Positions 28,826-38,341 of a stretch of 64,000 nucleotides of DNA are shown in pieces. The DNA is from Selenomonas ruminantium AC2024 (GTDB taxonomy: Bacteria; Bacillota; Negativicutes; Selenomonadales; Selenomonadaceae): positions 2,108,001-2,172,000 of the forward strand of contig NZ_JIAC01000001.1 of the NCBI RefSeq assembly GCF_000687995.1, read 5' to 3'. The translations under genes and the position numbers were made by a program. The notes beneath the pieces were generated by a model. That model worked only from the letters and a program-made list of their open reading frames with translations, did not search any database and was not told the DNA's origin. The number at the start of each line of letters is the position of its first letter. Positions within the stretch are counted from its first letter, which is position 1.

Positions 28826-29920
28826 TTATCTCCATTTATCCACAAAATCTTTCAGGCTTTGCCGGAATACCTCCGGCGAAAAACGCTCGGCATTCTCGCG
28901 GCATTTTGCCGGAGTGCAGTTTCTATGCTCGAACTCCTTAACAGCTTTTTTTATTGCCTCTTTCGTCTGTTCGGAAAAGAACATGCCTGTTTCGTCGGTA
29001 ATGGTTTCCGTGGCTCCGCCGCTGCCGTAAGCAATAACCGGCGTTCCACAGGCCTGTGCCTCCACTGGCGTAATGCCGAAGTCCTCTTCGGCTGCAAAGA
29101 CAAAGGCTTTGGCATGCTGCATTTTTTCTTTGAGGACTTCCGTTGGCTGGTACCCCATGAGTTCTATGTTGTTTTTGGCAATGGCTTTTATATTTTCATA
29201 TTCCGGGCCGTCGCCAATGACTACCAGCTTTTTGTCCGGCATTTCGTTGAATGCTTCTACAATGAGTTTCACACGTTTATAGGGCACTAACCTTGAAGCG
29301 GTCAGGTAGTAATCCTGCTTTTCTTCGCAGCAGGTGAAGTTTTCAATATCCACTGGTGGATAGACAACCTCGGCTTCCCGGCCATAGACTTTTTTTATAC
29401 GTCTGGCAATGAATTTTGAGTTGGCGATAAAGCCGTCTACACCATTTGCCGTGCGCGTATCCCAAATACGTATGTAATGCAGGATTAGCCGTGCCAGCCA
29501 GCTTTTGAGCCCGTGCGTTAGGCCTGCTTCACGCAGATATTGATGCGTCAAATCCCAGGCGTAGCGTATCGGGGAATGTACGTAGGCAATGTGTACCTGA
29601 TTCGGCCCTGTGATTACACCTTTGGCTACAGCATGGGAACTGGAGATTATGAGGTCATAGCCGGATACATCCAGCTGCTCTATGGCCAGCGGCATTAAGG
29701 GCAGGTAGCTGCGATAATGTTTTCTTGCACCGGGCATGTTCTGAATGAAGGTCTTTTTCGGTATCTTGCCTTGCAGGAAAGCCCTGTCTTTTTCCGGCAG
29801 GAAATCGACTACGGCAAAGACATCCGCCTGGGGGTATATCTTTAAGATTTCCCCGATAACCCGTTCTGCTCCGGCATAGGTGACGAGCCAGTCACAGACT
29901 AAAGCTACTTTAAAACTCAA
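28826..29920 (-). CDS. Glycosyltransferase family 4 protein, mannosyltransferase-like
   Basis: 364 residues. GT-B features: VALVCDWLVTYAGAERV at the N-terminus, ISSSHAVAKGV, YYLTASRLVPYKRV, and the EX7E region FAAEEDFGITPVEAQACGTPVIAYGSGG. The N-terminal pattern is typical of WbaZ/WbpZ-like mannosyl or rhamnosyl transferases. Start TTG at 29920, preceded by GAGG and overlapping the manC stop by 11 bp. Confidence 0.82.
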   Translation of the reverse strand: MSFKVALVCDWLVTYAGAERVIGEILKIYPQADVFAVVDFLPEKDRAFLQGKIPKKTFIQNMPGARKHYRSYLPLMPLAIEQLDVSGYDLIISSSHAVAKGVITGPNQVHIAYVHSPIRYAWDLTHQYLREAGLTHGLKSWLARLILHYIRIWDTRTANGVDGFIANSKFIARRIKKVYGREAEVVYPPVDIENFTCCEEKQDYYLTASRLVPYKRVKLIVEAFNEMPDKKLVVIGDGPEYENIKAIAKNNIELMGYQPTEVLKEKMQHAKAFVFAAEEDFGITPVEAQACGTPVIAYGSGGATETITDETGMFFSEQTKEAIKKAVKEFEHRNCTPAKCRENAERFSPEVFRQSLKDFVDKWR

Positions 29921-31274
29921 CTAAATCATCCTCGCCTAAGTAGGTACCGTTGCGGATTTCGATTATTTCGAGGGGAATACGCCCTGGATTGGATAGTTCA
30001 TATCTTGTGGTCTGCGGAATAAATACTGATTCGTTTTCATGAATCATCTTTACATCCGTTTCCTGCTTGACCTCAGCTGTACCGGACAGCACGATGAAAT
30101 GTTCCGTACGGTGATAATGCATTCTCTGGGGCAGGGCTTTGCCCGGCATAATACGCAGCTTGCGCATGACATAGTTTTTGCCTTTCCCCATAGCGGAAGA
30201 CGTGCCCCAGTAGTAGTACAGGGTGGTGTGTTCCGTCGCTTCCTTGCGGTGGTTCTTTTTGAGTGTTTCCACTACATCCTTGACCTTTTGGGAGTTGCCC
30301 TTCTTGGTCGCTACGATAACGTCATCTGATTCGACCAAAAGCAAGTCATCTATGCCAATACCAGCGAGCAGACGGTCATGACCGATAAGCAGGGAATCCT
30401 TGCAGTCGATGGTTATACAGTCGCCTTTTACGGCGTTGCCTGCTTCGTCTTTTTCCAAGATGTCATACATGGCATCCCAGGAGCCGATATCGTTCCAGTA
30501 ACAGGAAAGTGGCACCATCCGTACTTTCTGACTGTTTTCGGCTACAGCGTAGTCAATGGAGATGGATGGCATCTTGGCAAAAGTATCGTGGACTTCACTA
30601 TAGGATTTGCCTTCCATCAGGCCGGATATTGCTGGCTGATAAGCAGCCAGCTCTTCCATAATGCAGCCAATCGTAAAGGCGAACATGCCGGAGTTCCAAT
30701 AGTAGTTACCTGCCTCTAAGTACGCTTGTGCTGTTTCAAGATTTGGTTTTTCCTTGAAGGACTGCACCGCGTAGCTGCCGCCATTTTCTGTGCCTGCTTC
30801 AATATAACCGTAGCCGGTTTCCGGACTGCGCGGCTTTATGCCTAACGTCACAAAACTTCCACCCTTAGCGGTTTGGGCTGCCTCTTTTATGCAGGCCGAG
30901 AAAGCATCCTGCTGGCGTATTACATGGTCGGCTGCGGCAATGATGAGCACTTCATCCTCAGCGCATCCCAGTTCGCTTTCGCAGTACTTAGCTGCCAGGG
31001 CAATAGCCGGTGCGGTGTTTTTAGCTACCGGTTCCAGTACAATATGGGCACTGCTGGCATGGCAGAGTTCCAATTCGTTCTGCACATGGTAGAGATAGCT
31101 TTCGTTGGTAACCAAAACGATGTCTTCAGCTGGTACCAGTTTCAAGAAACGTTCTACCGTATGCACCAGCAGAGATTTATCGTCCTCCAGTGCCAAGAAC
31201 TGTTTGGGATAAGACTTACGAGAAAGCGGAAATAACCGCGACCCGCCGCCACCGGCAAGAATGACAACCTTCAT
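29910..31274 (-). CDS. manC: Mannose-1-phosphate guanylyltransferase/mannose-6-phosphate isomerase
   Basis: 454 residues, bifunctional type II enzyme. The N-terminal GDP-mannose pyrophosphorylase carries GGGGSRLFPLSRKSYPKQFL and the C-terminal cupin isomerase carries MRKLRIMPGKALPQRMHYHR. It supplies GDP-mannose for Gmd/Rmd and for mannosyl transfer. It follows the initiating transferase by 28 bp. Confidence 0.94.
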   Translation of the reverse strand: MKVVILAGGGGSRLFPLSRKSYPKQFLALEDDKSLLVHTVERFLKLVPAEDIVLVTNESYLYHVQNELELCHASSAHIVLEPVAKNTAPAIALAAKYCESELGCAEDEVLIIAAADHVIRQQDAFSACIKEAAQTAKGGSFVTLGIKPRSPETGYGYIEAGTENGGSYAVQSFKEKPNLETAQAYLEAGNYYWNSGMFAFTIGCIMEELAAYQPAISGLMEGKSYSEVHDTFAKMPSISIDYAVAENSQKVRMVPLSCYWNDIGSWDAMYDILEKDEAGNAVKGDCITIDCKDSLLIGHDRLLAGIGIDDLLLVESDDVIVATKKGNSQKVKDVVETLKKNHRKEATEHTTLYYYWGTSSAMGKGKNYVMRKLRIMPGKALPQRMHYHRTEHFIVLSGTAEVKQETDVKMIHENESVFIPQTTRYELSNPGRIPLEIIEIRNGTYLGEDDLVEF

Positions 31275-31302
31275 TGAAAAAACAACTCCTCAATTTTTAT
31301 CT

Positions 31303-32733
31303 TTAATAGGCACCGCGCTTTTCCAGCACAGCCTTAAAAGTCTTGACCAAATATTTCATGTCCAGCCATACACTCCAATTGCGGACATACCATGTGTCCA
31401 TCTCAACCCGCTCTTCGTAGGTGGTGTCGCTGCGTCCGCTGGTCTGCCACATACCGGTTATGCCGGGGCGAACCATGTAGTATTCCCGAATATTGTCCCC
31501 GTACTTGCAAACTTCCCCCTGCACTATGGGGCGTGGGCCGACAAGGCTCATCTCACCTTTTAGCACATTAAATACCTGTGGCAGTTCGTCCAAGCTTGTC
31601 CGGCGCAGGAATGCGCCCAGTCTGGTAACTCTGGGGTCATGGGTTAGTTTGAAGTTTTCTGCCCATTCCTTTTGGGCAGCTGGATTTTCAGCCAGGTATT
31701 TTTTTAAGGCCTCGTCGGCATTGGATACCATAGTCTGGAATTTATAACAGTCAAATTCTTTGCCATTCCGTCCCACACGCCGATGAGCAAAGAAGATTCT
31801 ACCTTTATTGTCTATCCCGACCAATATGGCCAGCAGGATAAAAAACGGAGATATCAGAATACAGCCGAAGAATGTTACTACCATATCAAAGACGAACTTG
31901 GTCGCCCGGTTGCTCCAACGAGACAGATTGTTCTTGCTCTTGATAATGGTCAGCTGTTCGACGAATAATGTGCTGATTTCCACACTGCCTAGCGGGGTTC
32001 CCACAAGACTGGGCGTAAACAAGATGGTATCGGTTAAATGCTGGACAGATACCAGTAATTTACGCATTTCTTCTTCCGACAGGCCTGGCGCGGCGATTAC
32101 TATGGTGCGTACGCCTTGTTCTTTTATGACCTTATCCGCATCAGCAAAACCGCCCAGCAACGGATATTCTTGCGGCAATTTGCTGGATACAGGATGGTCA
32201 TCCAACAGGCCGATAACCTCATAGCCATAACAAGGGTCATCCTCAAAGGCTCCTAAAAGGCGCTCTGCTGTTCGCCCCGCACCAATCAGCAGAATTTTTT
32301 CCTGCAGGCAATGCAGGCGCAGGACAAACTGTCCGAGCATGAACCTAGCAATAGCAATGTAAAGCAAGCTGAACAACAAGAAACATCCGGCATAGTATCT
32401 GGACACCTGCAGGCGATTACGCATCAGGAAGATAACCAGCATATACATAAGGAAACCGTAACAGGCTCCTTTGAATACATCCCTGGTTACATCTAGTGAT
32501 GGCCGATTGAATCGATAACCATCGGATAAGAACATTACCAACAGAAACAATGCTGGATAATAGATATACTGATATTCCCAAGGCATAACCATTACACGGC
32601 TGGCATCCAACCGAAACATCCCTTGAAGCCATAAAGCCGTATGCTCTGCTGCCACAATAGCCAGGTAATCTACCAGCAAGTGCAAACACACGATAATTTG
32701 CCTGCTTGTTCCGATATGTATTCCTTGTTTCAT
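31303..32733 (-). CDS. Undecaprenyl-phosphate sugar phosphotransferase (WbaP-like)
   Basis: Starts glycan chains by moving a sugar phosphate to undecaprenyl phosphate. 476 residues: four or five N-terminal helices, a central Rossmann-like CoA-binding-type domain (ILLIGAGRTAERLLGAF), a further helix, and the C-terminal catalytic part with FFAHRRVGRNGKEFDCYKFQTM, LRRTSLDELPQVFNVLKGEMSLVGPRP and RPGITGMWQTSGRS. The start overlaps the small RHH gene by 4 bp. It is probably galactose or glucose specific, which sequence alone does not settle. Confidence 0.9.
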   Translation of the reverse strand: MKQGIHIGTSRQIIVCLHLLVDYLAIVAAEHTALWLQGMFRLDASRVMVMPWEYQYIYYPALFLLVMFLSDGYRFNRPSLDVTRDVFKGACYGFLMYMLVIFLMRNRLQVSRYYAGCFLLFSLLYIAIARFMLGQFVLRLHCLQEKILLIGAGRTAERLLGAFEDDPCYGYEVIGLLDDHPVSSKLPQEYPLLGGFADADKVIKEQGVRTIVIAAPGLSEEEMRKLLVSVQHLTDTILFTPSLVGTPLGSVEISTLFVEQLTIIKSKNNLSRWSNRATKFVFDMVVTFFGCILISPFFILLAILVGIDNKGRIFFAHRRVGRNGKEFDCYKFQTMVSNADEALKKYLAENPAAQKEWAENFKLTHDPRVTRLGAFLRRTSLDELPQVFNVLKGEMSLVGPRPIVQGEVCKYGDNIREYYMVRPGITGMWQTSGRSDTTYEERVEMDTWYVRNWSVWLDMKYLVKTFKAVLEKRGAY

Positions 32734-32897
32734 TTTTCTTTCTTCATGTTGCCCAACGCATACTCACAGCACTGGCGAACCAGGTTATTGACGGATATCT
32801 TCTCGTGTTCTGCGATTTGGGTCAGCTCATCCAACAAACTGGCAGGCAGTCGAAAAGTCTTGTTAATCATCTCTTCCGTTTGACGAACTTCAAACAT
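32730..32897 (-). CDS. Small ribbon-helix-helix DNA-binding protein
   Basis: 55 residues, from ATG 32897 with AGGAG upstream. INKTFRLPASLLDELTQIAEHEKISVNNLVRQCC is a ribbon-helix-helix pattern (beta strand with alternating residues, then two helices). It is the first gene of the polysaccharide transcript and overlaps the WbaP gene (ATGA), so it is well placed to regulate the locus and itself. Candidate operators lie upstream. Confidence 0.75.
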   Translation of the reverse strand: MFEVRQTEEMINKTFRLPASLLDELTQIAEHEKISVNNLVRQCCEYALGNMKKEK

Positions 32898-32930
32898 TAC
32901 GTTTTCTCCTTTAATTTTTCTTGTAACCTT

Positions 32931-32950
32931 TGTCAAAATGTATACTTTAT
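32931..32950. promoter_or_regulatory. First copy of TGTCAAAATGTATACTTT, candidate operator
   Basis: An 18-bp sequence, present again at 33089-33106, lies 34 bp ahead of the RHH gene. Two identical copies bracketing the promoter region suggest autoregulation by the RHH protein. Confidence 0.5.
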
Positions 32951-33039
32951 GAAACAGTGCATAATGTATTTTATGCAATCAAAAATATTCCATATTTGTC
33001 TCAAAAAGTTACTAAAATAAATAAAAATTAACGAAAAAA

Positions 33040-33068
33040 TAGACATTGCAGAATGCATTTGTTATAAT
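33040..33068 (+). promoter_or_regulatory. Plus-strand promoter with no gene downstream
   Basis: TAGACA (33040-33045), 17 bp, TATAAT (33063-33068), facing the palindrome and the terminator that follow. No ribosome site or credible reading frame comes after it. Confidence 0.5.
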
Positions 33069-33082
33069 GTTCTTTGTGAGTT

Positions 33083-33118
33083 CAAAAGTGTCAAAATGTA
33101 TACTTTTTGACACTTTTG
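33083..33118. promoter_or_regulatory. 36-bp palindrome containing the second operator copy
   Basis: Nearly perfect inverted repeat centred on TGTATAC, just downstream of the plus-strand -10. It contains TGTCAAAATGTATACTTT (33089-33106), identical to 32931-32948. Confidence 0.6.
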
Positions 33119-33146
33119 GAATGATTATATTTACGTTAAACACTAA

Positions 33147-33198
33147 AACAGGCTTATCCACAAATGCAAAATGCACTTGCAGATAAGCCTGTTTTTCT
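33147..33198. terminator. Bidirectional terminator of radA and the candidate small RNA
   Basis: Perfect arms AACAGGCTTATC (33147-33158) and GATAAGCCTGTT (33182-33193), with T-runs on both strands. Confidence 0.85.
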
Positions 33199-33206
33199 AT
33201 ACATAT

Positions 33207-34595
33207 TCAGTTTCTAGGCATAGCCAGCTTCAGGGCATCACCTATGGTCTCAGCACCATAGAGCTTGATGCCCTTTATTTCTTTGGCCAGCTGACGGTAA
33301 TTCTTCATGGGCAGGACAACGTGCTCGAAGCCTAAGCGCTTGGCTTCGTTGATGCGCACATCGGCCTGGCCTACCGCCCGCACTTCACCAGACAGCCCCA
33401 CTTCACCAAACACAATCGTCTTGGAACGAATCTGCCGGTTAGCAAAGCTCGATGCCATAGCCACGCAAATCCCCAAGTCCGCGGCAGGTTCATCAATCTT
33501 GATGCCCCCCGCTACCTTTACATACACATCACAGGCGCCCACCTGCAGATGGACGCGCTTTTCGAGCACCGCGAGCAGCAGCTGAATCCGCTTGATATCC
33601 ACGGAATCCGCTGTGCGGCGCGGCGGTACATAGGGAGTCGGCGCAACTAATGCCTGCAATTCTACCAGCAGCGGCCTTGTGCCTTCCACGGTAGGGATAA
33701 TCACCGTACCGCTGTCCCCTTCCCTATCCGACAGGAAAAGTTTGGACGCATCCGGCACATCCACCAGACCGACATCGCGCATTTCAAACAGCCCCAGTTC
33801 ATTGGTACTGCCGAAACGGTTCTTGACCGCCCGCAGTACACGGTACTCGGCATTGCGCTCGCCTTCAAAATAGAGCACAGTATCCACGATATGTTCCAAC
33901 ACCCGCGGGCCCGCCAGATTGCCTTCCTTCGTCACATGACCGATGACAAAGGCGGCAATGCCCTTGCTCTTGGCAATGCGCAAAATATCCACAGCACATT
34001 CCCGCACCTGTGACACACTGCCCGGCGCACTCTGCACTTCGGGCTTGAACACCGTCTGAATGGAGTCAATAACCAGAAGCTCCGGTTTGGTGTTTTCGAT
34101 ATGCGCTTCAATCGTCTCCATATTGGTCTCGCTGACCACATAGAGCTTATCGGCAATGGCATTTAACCTATCACCGCGCATACGCACCTGCCGCGTGCTC
34201 TCCTCGCCCGTAACATAGAGGACACTGCGGCCGGCCCGCGCCACATCCGCACAGACACGCAGGGTCAGGCTCGACTTGCCCACGCCGGGGTCACCGACAA
34301 TCAGCACCATCGAGCCAGGGATAACGCCGCCGCCCAATACTCTATCGAGTTCCTCCGAGCCCGTGGCAAAGCGGGGCAAGTCCTCAATGGCTACCTCACC
34401 AATGGGCTGTGGCTTTTGCGCATCCGAAAGGCCCAGCCGCAGGCCGCCGCTTCCCGAGCTCCCGCCTGTTTCCGGAGCTACGACTTCCTCCACCATCGTA
34501 TTCCAAGCCCCGCAGCCGGGACATTTTCCCAGCCATTTTGGGGTCTCATAGCCGCAATCCTGACAGACGAAAACTGTCTTTTTCTTTTTGGCCAC
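33207..34595 (-). CDS. radA: DNA repair protein RadA
   Basis: Branch-migration ATPase in recombination. 462 residues. Zinc finger Cys11, Cys14, Cys25 and Cys28 (CQDCGYETPKWLGKCPGC), Walker A GDPGVGKSS at 101-109, the RadA motif KNRFGSTNELG, and a C-terminal Lon-protease-like domain. It is the last gene of the ctsR-mcsA-mcsB-clpC-radA order. Confidence 0.96.
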   Translation of the reverse strand: MAKKKKTVFVCQDCGYETPKWLGKCPGCGAWNTMVEEVVAPETGGSSGSGGLRLGLSDAQKPQPIGEVAIEDLPRFATGSEELDRVLGGGVIPGSMVLIVGDPGVGKSSLTLRVCADVARAGRSVLYVTGEESTRQVRMRGDRLNAIADKLYVVSETNMETIEAHIENTKPELLVIDSIQTVFKPEVQSAPGSVSQVRECAVDILRIAKSKGIAAFVIGHVTKEGNLAGPRVLEHIVDTVLYFEGERNAEYRVLRAVKNRFGSTNELGLFEMRDVGLVDVPDASKLFLSDREGDSGTVIIPTVEGTRPLLVELQALVAPTPYVPPRRTADSVDIKRIQLLLAVLEKRVHLQVGACDVYVKVAGGIKIDEPAADLGICVAMASSFANRQIRSKTIVFGEVGLSGEVRAVGQADVRINEAKRLGFEHVVLPMKNYRQLAKEIKGIKLYGAETIGDALKLAMPRN

Positions 34596-34645
34596 TAATC
34601 ATCCATCCTTCACTAAGAAGAGCAGGTCTTTGCCTGCTCTTGCTT

Positions 34646-34771
34646 TTACAATTTCTTTTTGACGATTTTAATGATACTGCGCCCTAGCCAGACTATGGAC
34701 CAGAAGAAATTGGCTGCGAAGTTCAGCAGCCAGCCTCCGCGCCCCTGGGGGGTGAGCTTATTGCGGGACAT
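34646..34771 (-). CDS. 41-residue basic, possibly membrane-associated peptide
   Basis: [18 protein letters not shown] and on to IIKIVKKKL: an amphipathic hydrophobic centre (WLLNFAANFFWSIVWLG) between basic ends. The ATG lies inside the last codons of clpC (14-bp overlap in another frame), which would give translational coupling. The stop is 50 bp before the radA start. No homologue is recognised. Calling it real rests on the clean charge and hydrophobicity pattern and the overlap. Confidence 0.5.
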   Translation of the reverse strand: MSRNKLTPQGRGGWLLNFAANFFWSIVWLGRSIIKIVKKKL

Positions 34772-37259
34772 TGGCTGTCACCTTGCGCCGTCTATTTACG
34801 CGCGGGGTCTTTTTGCTGAAGTCCAGCTCCTTGCCGCTCTTGCGGACGGCAATGGTATCGCCTGCCTTGAATTTACCCTGCAGCAGCATTTCGGCAATTT
34901 CGTCCTCGACCAGCTTCTGAATGGCACGCTTCAGCGGACGGGCACCAAATTTGAAATCCGTGCCCTCGTCCACCAGTTTATTCCGGGCCGAAGCACTGAC
35001 TTCGAGCTTGATATCCTTTTCGAGCAGGCGGTTCTTCACATCCTGCAGCAAAATGTCCACAATCTTCGCCAATTCCGGGCGAGCCAGCGGATGGAACACC
35101 AGTTGTTCATCCACACGGTTCAAAAATTCCGGTTTGAATACATGCTTCACCGCATCCAGCACCCGCTTCTCAGCTGCTTTTTCCTCAGCCTCTCGCTCGT
35201 CCTTCACATTAACCGCAAAGCCCATAGAGGTCTTGGCCTTCTTCAGCAGATTGGAACCGGCATTGGAGGTCATGATAATCACACTGTTGCGGAAGTCCAC
35301 CGTGCGGCCCTGACCATCGGTCAAACGGCCGTCATCGAGTACCTGCAGCAGGATGTTAAACACATCCGGATGGGCTTTTTCGATTTCATCGAGCAGGATG
35401 ATGGAATAGGGCTTGCGGCGCACTGCATCGGTGAGCTGGCCGCCTTCCTGATAGCCCACATATCCCGGAGGCGCTCCGACCATGCGGGAAACCGTATGCT
35501 TTTCCATATACTCGCTCATATCGAAGCGGATGATGGCTTCCTCCGAACCAAAGAGCGCCGCCGCTAGCGTCCGCGCAAGTTCCGTCTTGCCTACGCCGGT
35601 CGGACCTAAGAACAGGAAGGAACCAATCGGACGTTTGGGGTCCTTTAAGCCCGAGCGCGCCCGGCGGATGGCCTTGGCCACGGCTTTGACCGCTTCGCTC
35701 TGGCCGATAACCCGCGCGCCTAAAATCTTTTCGAGTTTCAGCAGTTTGGCCGACTCCGAGGCGGCAAGCTGACTCACGGGAATTCCCGTCCATTGGGCAG
35801 TTACCGCCGCAATATCCTCGGCCGTCACCGTAATATGGTTCTTGCCCTTTTTCTCCCAAACTTGCTGTTTATCAGCCAGTTCGTCCTTTAACTGCAGGTA
35901 TTTATCCCGCAATTTGGCCGCCCGCTCATATTCCTGGGCGGTAATGGCCGCTTCTTTTTCAATCAAGGTCTGATTTAGCTGTTCACGCAGCGTCTGAATG
36001 GTTTCCGTAGGCGCAACCTGCCCCATGCGTACCTTGGAGGCCGCTTCATCCATCAAGTCGATGGCTTTATCCGGCAGGAAGCGGTCGGTGATATAACGGT
36101 GCGACAGATGCACCGCTGCCTTCACCGCTTCATCCTCGATGGTCGCCTGATGAAATTCCTCATACTTGCCGCGCAGGCCAAAGAGAATTTTTTCCGCATC
36201 CTCTTCCGTGGGTTCCTCCACCATAATCGGCTGGAACCTGCGGGAAAGAGCCGCATCCTTTTCCAGATACTTCTTGTATTCATCCAAAGTGGTCGCGCCA
36301 ATAACCTGAATCTCACCACGGGACAGGGCAGGTTTCAGGATATTTGCGGCATCTAAGGAACCTTCTCCGGCCCCAGCCCCCACCAAAGTGTGCATCTCAT
36401 CAATAAACAGAATGATATTGCCCACACGCTGGATTTCCTCGATTACGCCTTTGAGGCGTTCCTCGAACTCGCCGCGGTACTTGGCTCCGGCCACCAACGA
36501 AGTGATGGACAGGGAAAACACCTGCTTCTCCTGCAGCATATAGGGCACAGTACCCTCCACAATACGCTGGGCCAAACCTTCGGCAATGGCGGTTTTGCCC
36601 ACCCCGGGCTCACCTAAGAGCACGGGATTATTTTTCGTGCGGCGGGAAAGAATCTGAATCACCCGCTGAATTTCCATTTCCCGGCCGATTACCGGGTCCA
36701 TCTGGGCATCCTTGGCCATCTTGTTGAGGTCACGACCATATTTTTTCAGCAGGGGCATGCCGTCCCGCGAATGACGACCCCGCTTGGCTTCATGGGGACA
36801 TTCCTCCCCGTCAGGCTGCTGGGCGTCAATGCGGTCCATGATTTCATCCTGCAAATCATCCGGGTTCACGCCCATCAGCTCCAACACTTCCACTGCTGCC
36901 CCTTCTGTTTCTTCGAGCAGACTCAAGAGAATATGCTCCGTGCCGATGTAGCTGTGCCCAAGGCTCTGGGCTTCCTCAAAAGCGCCTTCCATAACCCGCT
37001 TAGCTCTAGGGGTATAGTAAGGATTATCCGAAGGATACTCCGCTTCCTGGGAAGCAATTCGTTTAATCTGCGCCGCGGCCTTTTCAAAGCTCATGCCCAG
37101 AGCACCCATGGCCTTGGCAGCCAGACCTTCGCGCTCGTGCAGCAGGCCCAGCAATATATGTTCCGTGCCAATGTAGTCCTGCGCCAAATCGCGTGCCGCG
37201 TATTGGGCAAACTCAATGGCTTTGATGGCCCGGTTGGTAAAGTGATTGCGATAGTCCAT
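34758..37259 (-). CDS. clpC: ATP-dependent Clp protease ATPase subunit ClpC
   Basis: 833 residues. Two N-terminal Clp repeats (residues 1-145), first AAA+ domain with [15 protein letters not shown], a middle domain containing a UVR-like helix pair ([20 protein letters not shown]), then a second AAA+ domain with [15 protein letters not shown] and a C-terminal D2-small domain. Unfolds substrates for ClpP, using McsB-tagged (phosphoarginine) proteins. It follows mcsB by 2 bp. Confidence 0.97.
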   Translation of the reverse strand: MDYRNHFTNRAIKAIEFAQYAARDLAQDYIGTEHILLGLLHEREGLAAKAMGALGMSFEKAAAQIKRIASQEAEYPSDNPYYTPRAKRVMEGAFEEAQSLGHSYIGTEHILLSLLEETEGAAVEVLELMGVNPDDLQDEIMDRIDAQQPDGEECPHEAKRGRHSRDGMPLLKKYGRDLNKMAKDAQMDPVIGREMEIQRVIQILSRRTKNNPVLLGEPGVGKTAIAEGLAQRIVEGTVPYMLQEKQVFSLSITSLVAGAKYRGEFEERLKGVIEEIQRVGNIILFIDEMHTLVGAGAGEGSLDAANILKPALSRGEIQVIGATTLDEYKKYLEKDAALSRRFQPIMVEEPTEEDAEKILFGLRGKYEEFHQATIEDEAVKAAVHLSHRYITDRFLPDKAIDLMDEAASKVRMGQVAPTETIQTLREQLNQTLIEKEAAITAQEYERAAKLRDKYLQLKDELADKQQVWEKKGKNHITVTAEDIAAVTAQWTGIPVSQLAASESAKLLKLEKILGARVIGQSEAVKAVAKAIRRARSGLKDPKRPIGSFLFLGPTGVGKTELARTLAAALFGSEEAIIRFDMSEYMEKHTVSRMVGAPPGYVGYQEGGQLTDAVRRKPYSIILLDEIEKAHPDVFNILLQVLDDGRLTDGQGRTVDFRNSVIIMTSNAGSNLLKKAKTSMGFAVNVKDEREAEEKAAEKRVLDAVKHVFKPEFLNRVDEQLVFHPLARPELAKIVDILLQDVKNRLLEKDIKLEVSASARNKLVDEGTDFKFGARPLKRAIQKLVEDEIAEMLLQGKFKAGDTIAVRKSGKELDFSKKTPRVNRRRKVTANVPQ

Positions 37260-37261
37260 AG

Positions 37262-38341
37262 TTATTCCTCCAGGCTCACCTGATGCTCCTCAATAATCCG
37301 GCGCACATGTTGAGCCCGCAATCTGTCAATTTCCGTCTTGGAGAGATTTTCATTGGCGGCAAGGTTCTGCAAAAAACTCGTACGGCTGGCCAAAAGCATC
37401 TGCCCGTAACATTCCGGCGCTAAACCTCGGATAAGTTTCAAATCCATGCCCAGCCGCAGGCGGGAAAGCAGTTCCAGCACTTCCTTCTCCGACAGCAGAC
37501 GGGCATAGGACAGCGTGCCGTAAGCCCGCCATACCTCATCTTCGAGCCGCTCCTTCATGTAAAGGGCCAAAGCCTTGCGGGCCCGGCGCTCGTGGGCCAC
37601 GATTTCCGTCACGGCCCCCCGCAGATTGTCGATAAGTTCCTGCTCCGAATACCCGAGCGTCAACTGATTGGCAATCTGGAAGAGACACCCCGGCTGTTCC
37701 TTATCATCACCATAGAGCGGCCGTACCGCCAAACCTAACTGCGGCGAAATGTTGATGATGCTGCTGACATTCCGCGTAAAGACCAGACCGGGCAGATGCA
37801 AAAGCACTGCAGCCCGAAGACCCGTCCCAAGGTTCGTGGGGCTCGAAGTCAGATAGCCCATCTTTTCATCAAAGGCAATATCTAACTGGCTTTCCAGCAT
37901 ATCGTCAATGGCAAAGGCCTTTTTCAAAGGCTCTGCCAAATCAAGTCCTGCCGTCACGCATTGGATGCGGATATGGTCCTCTTCATTGACCATCAGGCTG
38001 ACCGCCTGACTGTCGGCAACATAAACCGTCCGATGCTGGGGATTGCGCAGCATCTTTTCGCTGATGAGCTGCTTTTCCCGCAAAACCTCCCGCTGCAGAT
38101 TGGAGAGGTTTTCCATCTGCACGGCCTGCAGATTCTCCCCAATCACGTCCTGCAAAGCGGGAACAGCGGCAGCCACCCGTTCTTCCACCTTGGCCAGTTC
38201 ATAAAGGTCGGCCCGGTTAGGGAAGGGCAAATCCCGCAGATTTCGGGACAGCAAAATCCGACTGGCCAAGACCACATCACGGTCAGCACCGCCCGACTGA
38301 AGCCAGCTCAGCCGGCTATCCTGCAACAATGCTTCAACCAT
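37262..38341 (-). CDS. mcsB: Protein arginine kinase McsB
   Basis: 359 residues related to phosphagen kinases. It phosphorylates arginine on CtsR and on proteins for ClpCP degradation. Visible motifs are VVLASRILLSRNLRDLPFPN, RIQCVTAGLD and the guanidino-kinase segment YLTSSPTNLGTGLRAAVLLHLP. It overlaps mcsA by 8 bp. Confidence 0.96.
   Translation of the reverse strand: MVEALLQDSRLSWLQSGGADRDVVLASRILLSRNLRDLPFPNRADLYELAKVEERVAAAVPALQDVIGENLQAVQMENLSNLQREVLREKQLISEKMLRNPQHRTVYVADSQAVSLMVNEEDHIRIQCVTAGLDLAEPLKKAFAIDDMLESQLDIAFDEKMGYLTSSPTNLGTGLRAAVLLHLPGLVFTRNVSSIINISPQLGLAVRPLYGDDKEQPGCLFQIANQLTLGYSEQELIDNLRGAVTEIVAHERRARKALALYMKERLEDEVWRAYGTLSYARLLSEKEVLELLSRLRLGMDLKLIRGLAPECYGQMLLASRTSFLQNLAANENLSKTEIDRLRAQHVRRIIEEHQVSLEE

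Larger units (their letters stand above)
33075..33198 (+). ncRNA. Candidate small RNA between the RHH gene and radA
   Basis: A plus-strand promoter, then a long palindrome (33083-33118, arms CAAAAGTGTCAAAA and TTTTGACACTTTTG), then a strong terminator ending in TTTTT give an RNA of about 120 nt with two hairpins. It would include the second operator-like copy. Detection of a transcript is needed before calling it a gene. Confidence 0.35.

Noticed and set aside
33075-33186. 36-codon GTG frame in the small RNA candidate
   Set aside because: No ribosome site, and it is formed by reading through a palindrome and a terminator arm.
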